Shown: positions 41,179 through 42,277 of the stretch, piece after piece
How the letters are laid out: each line of letters opens with the position of its first letter
How positions within the stretch are numbered: position 1 is the first letter of the stretch
NCBI RefSeq assembly: GCF_026013615.1
Contig: NZ_JAPDPI010000046.1
Span: 1 to 42,277, forward strand
DNA: 42,277 nt
Direction: 5' to 3'
DNA from: Plebeiibacterium marinum
GTDB lineage: Bacteria; Bacteroidota; Bacteroidia; Bacteroidales; Marinilabiliaceae
Made by a program: the position numbers and the translations under genes
The notes under the pieces: model-generated
What the model saw: the letters and a program-made list of their open reading frames with translations, nothing else
The model's database searches: none
What the model was told of the DNA's origin: nothing

Positions 41179-41451
41179 TATTCAATTAATCCAACACCTC
41201 ATGAAATTGGTAAGGAACTGGCCAAACGCCACAAAGCCTTGCGTAAACAATTAAAGTTATCTCAATCAGTTATGGCAGAGAGATCTGGTGTCTCTTTAGG
41301 GAGCTTAAAACGTTTTGAAACTACTGGACAAATATCTTTGGAATCATTACTTAAGTTAGCTCACCTTCTTGATAGGCTGGAAGATTTTAAATTAGTTTTC
41401 CAACCCAAAGAAGACTTAGGCAATATTGAGGATCTTTTTTCGACTAAATAG
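41176..41451 (+). CDS. hipB: HipB-like antitoxin, XRE-family regulator
   Basis: A 91-residue protein with a helix-turn-helix (KLSQSVMAERSGVSLGSLKRFETTGQISLESLLKLAHLL) and a short C-terminal tail, of the type paired with HipA kinases in Bacteroidota. The kinase gene begins 17 nt downstream. The start codon lies inside an operator repeat, so binding would also block translation initiation or early elongation. It is only distantly similar to the HipB at 15474. Confidence 0.85.
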   Translation: MYSINPTPHEIGKELAKRHKALRKQLKLSQSVMAERSGVSLGSLKRFETTGQISLESLLKLAHLLDRLEDFKLVFQPKEDLGNIEDLFSTK

Positions 41452-41468
41452 TAGGTAAAGAAATTGTT

Positions 41469-42277
41469 ATGGAAAATATCAAAAATATTTTAGTGTCTTT
41501 GGAGCTTGAGGGCCAAAGTTATGAGGTAGGGGAAACGGTAAGGGATAATCGAACAATCTACTTTCGCTATAATGCTGATTTTTTGAAATGTGGTCTCAAT
41601 ATTTCACCAATTAAGCTGCCTTATAATAATGAAATCAATTCCACCGGTTCAGAACCCTTTGATGGGCTGTATGGTGTTTTTAACGATTCGTTACCTGATG
41701 GTTGGGGAAGGTTGTTGTTAGATCGTTCCCTTGCATCGAAAGATGTAAATATGCAAAATATAACTCCATTGGATCGCTTGGCTTACGTTGGTGATAAGGG
41801 GATGGGTGCTTTATGTTACAGACCAAAGTTTGATGAAGATGTTGCAATATCATCTGAAATTGAACTGGATATGATAGCCCGGGAAATGGATCATATTTTA
41901 AAAGGAAGTGATTCTGATATAATTGAAGAGCTATATACTTTAGGTGGTTCTTCCGGTGGGGCACGTCCTAAAATATTTGTTGGGTATAATAATGTCACCA
42001 AAGAATTAATGCATGGTCATCAAAAACTGGCAGAAGGTTTTGAAGATTGGCTGATTAAATTTCCATCATCGTCAGACCCTAAAGAGATTGCCAATATTGA
42101 ATACGCTTACCATAAGATGGCTTTAAAAGCCGGATTGGTAATGAGCGATTGTAAACTATTCACAGGACGCTCGGGACAAACATACTTTGGTACAAAACGC
42201 TTTGACAGAATAAAAGAGAAAAGAATTCACATGCATACTGCAAGTGGATTGATGCATGATAATTTTAGAATGAGCAC
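41469..42277 (+). CDS. hipA: HipA-family kinase toxin (3' end beyond the window)
   Basis: At least 269 residues from ATG 41469 to the window end. The N1 domain is fused here (YGVFNDSLPDGWGRLLLDRSL ... TPLDRLAYVGDKGMGALCY), unlike the split HipS/HipT pair at 15679-16954. The kinase part shows the loop LGGSSGGARPKIFV, the Lys/ligand strand DWLIKFPSSSD and IEYAYHKMALKAGL. The catalytic GNxDxHxKN loop is not reached within the window. It forms a conventional two-gene HipBA toxin-antitoxin pair with the gene 17 nt upstream. Confidence 0.88.
   Translation, partial: MENIKNILVSLELEGQSYEVGETVRDNRTIYFRYNADFLKCGLNISPIKLPYNNEINSTGSEPFDGLYGVFNDSLPDGWGRLLLDRSLASKDVNMQNITPLDRLAYVGDKGMGALCYRPKFDEDVAISSEIELDMIAREMDHILKGSDSDIIEELYTLGGSSGGARPKIFVGYNNVTKELMHGHQKLAEGFEDWLIKFPSSSDPKEIANIEYAYHKMALKAGLVMSDCKLFTGRSGQTYFGTKRFDRIKEKRIHMHTASGLMHDNFRMS

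Noticed and set aside
41680-41964. Minus-strand 94-codon frame near the window end
   Set aside because: It lies opposite the HipA kinase frame, which is supported by family motifs.

Overview
The window is AT-rich DNA from a member of the Bacteroidota. The signs are: an IntDOT-like tyrosine recombinase, DUF4248/DUF3987/DUF6371-type genes, a three-gene HipBST-like operon, TAnnTTTG-type -7 boxes, and an AraC regulator with a CxxC-containing N-terminal segment. The species cannot be named from this sequence. There is no rRNA gene, intact tRNA gene or CRISPR array.

Layout. (1) 1-8.6 kb is the right part of a prophage or phage-derived element. It holds a P-loop ATPase gene split by what looks like a textbook -1 programmed frameshift signal (slippery GGGAAAG, immediate UAA, 11-bp hairpin), a membrane/coiled-coil protein, a holin-like protein and a GH108-type endolysin. 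Two cargo genes follow between lysis and integrase: a 1017-aa caspase-like/trypsin-like double protease and a HEPN-domain protein, a candidate anti-phage or cell-suicide module. The integrase comes next on the minus strand, then repeated 11-bp sites, a terminator and a 15-nt fragment matching a tRNA-Ser 3' end. (2) 9-14 kb carries a soluble histidine kinase, a CPBP-like membrane protein, a zinc-ribbon membrane protein paired with a condensation/acyltransferase-like protein, and a RelA/SpoT-domain protein. (3) 14.1-17.3 kb is a toxin-antitoxin island between direct repeats: AbiEi beside a decayed AbiEii, and a HipB-HipS-HipT-like operon with five palindromic operators. (4) 17.3-21.6 kb looks like a replication module of an integrated element: two DUF4248 paralogues, an excisionase-like HTH protein, a DUF3987 protein and a DUF6371-like primase, separated by repeat-rich non-coding DNA.

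(5) 21.8-40.7 kb is a stress and carbohydrate locus: GH130, DUF5670 membrane peptide, Hsp20, SPFH/band-7 protein, UspA, P3A-type H+-ATPase, sll1863-like coiled-coil protein, a CPA2 antiporter broken by an IS1595-family element, cold-shock protein, glycosyltransferases, a second GH130, a second soluble histidine kinase, a cupin, a B12-binding radical SAM protein and an AraC-type regulator. Four of its promoters share one precisely spaced architecture (GTGTGAATGWTGTAA, 14 nt, TNTRTAAYGC-like, 19 nt, TANCTTTR-like -7 box), which defines a regulon whose best candidate activator is the AraC protein at 40154-40714. The locus also holds relics of phosphoketolase and fumarase genes. (6) 40.8 kb to the end holds a decayed TOTE-type primase fragment and a second HipB/HipA pair; the hipA gene runs off the window.

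The most notable items are the frameshift signal, the caspase-trypsin/HEPN cargo pair and the shared promoter architecture. All functional statements rest on motif recognition by eye; no database search was run.
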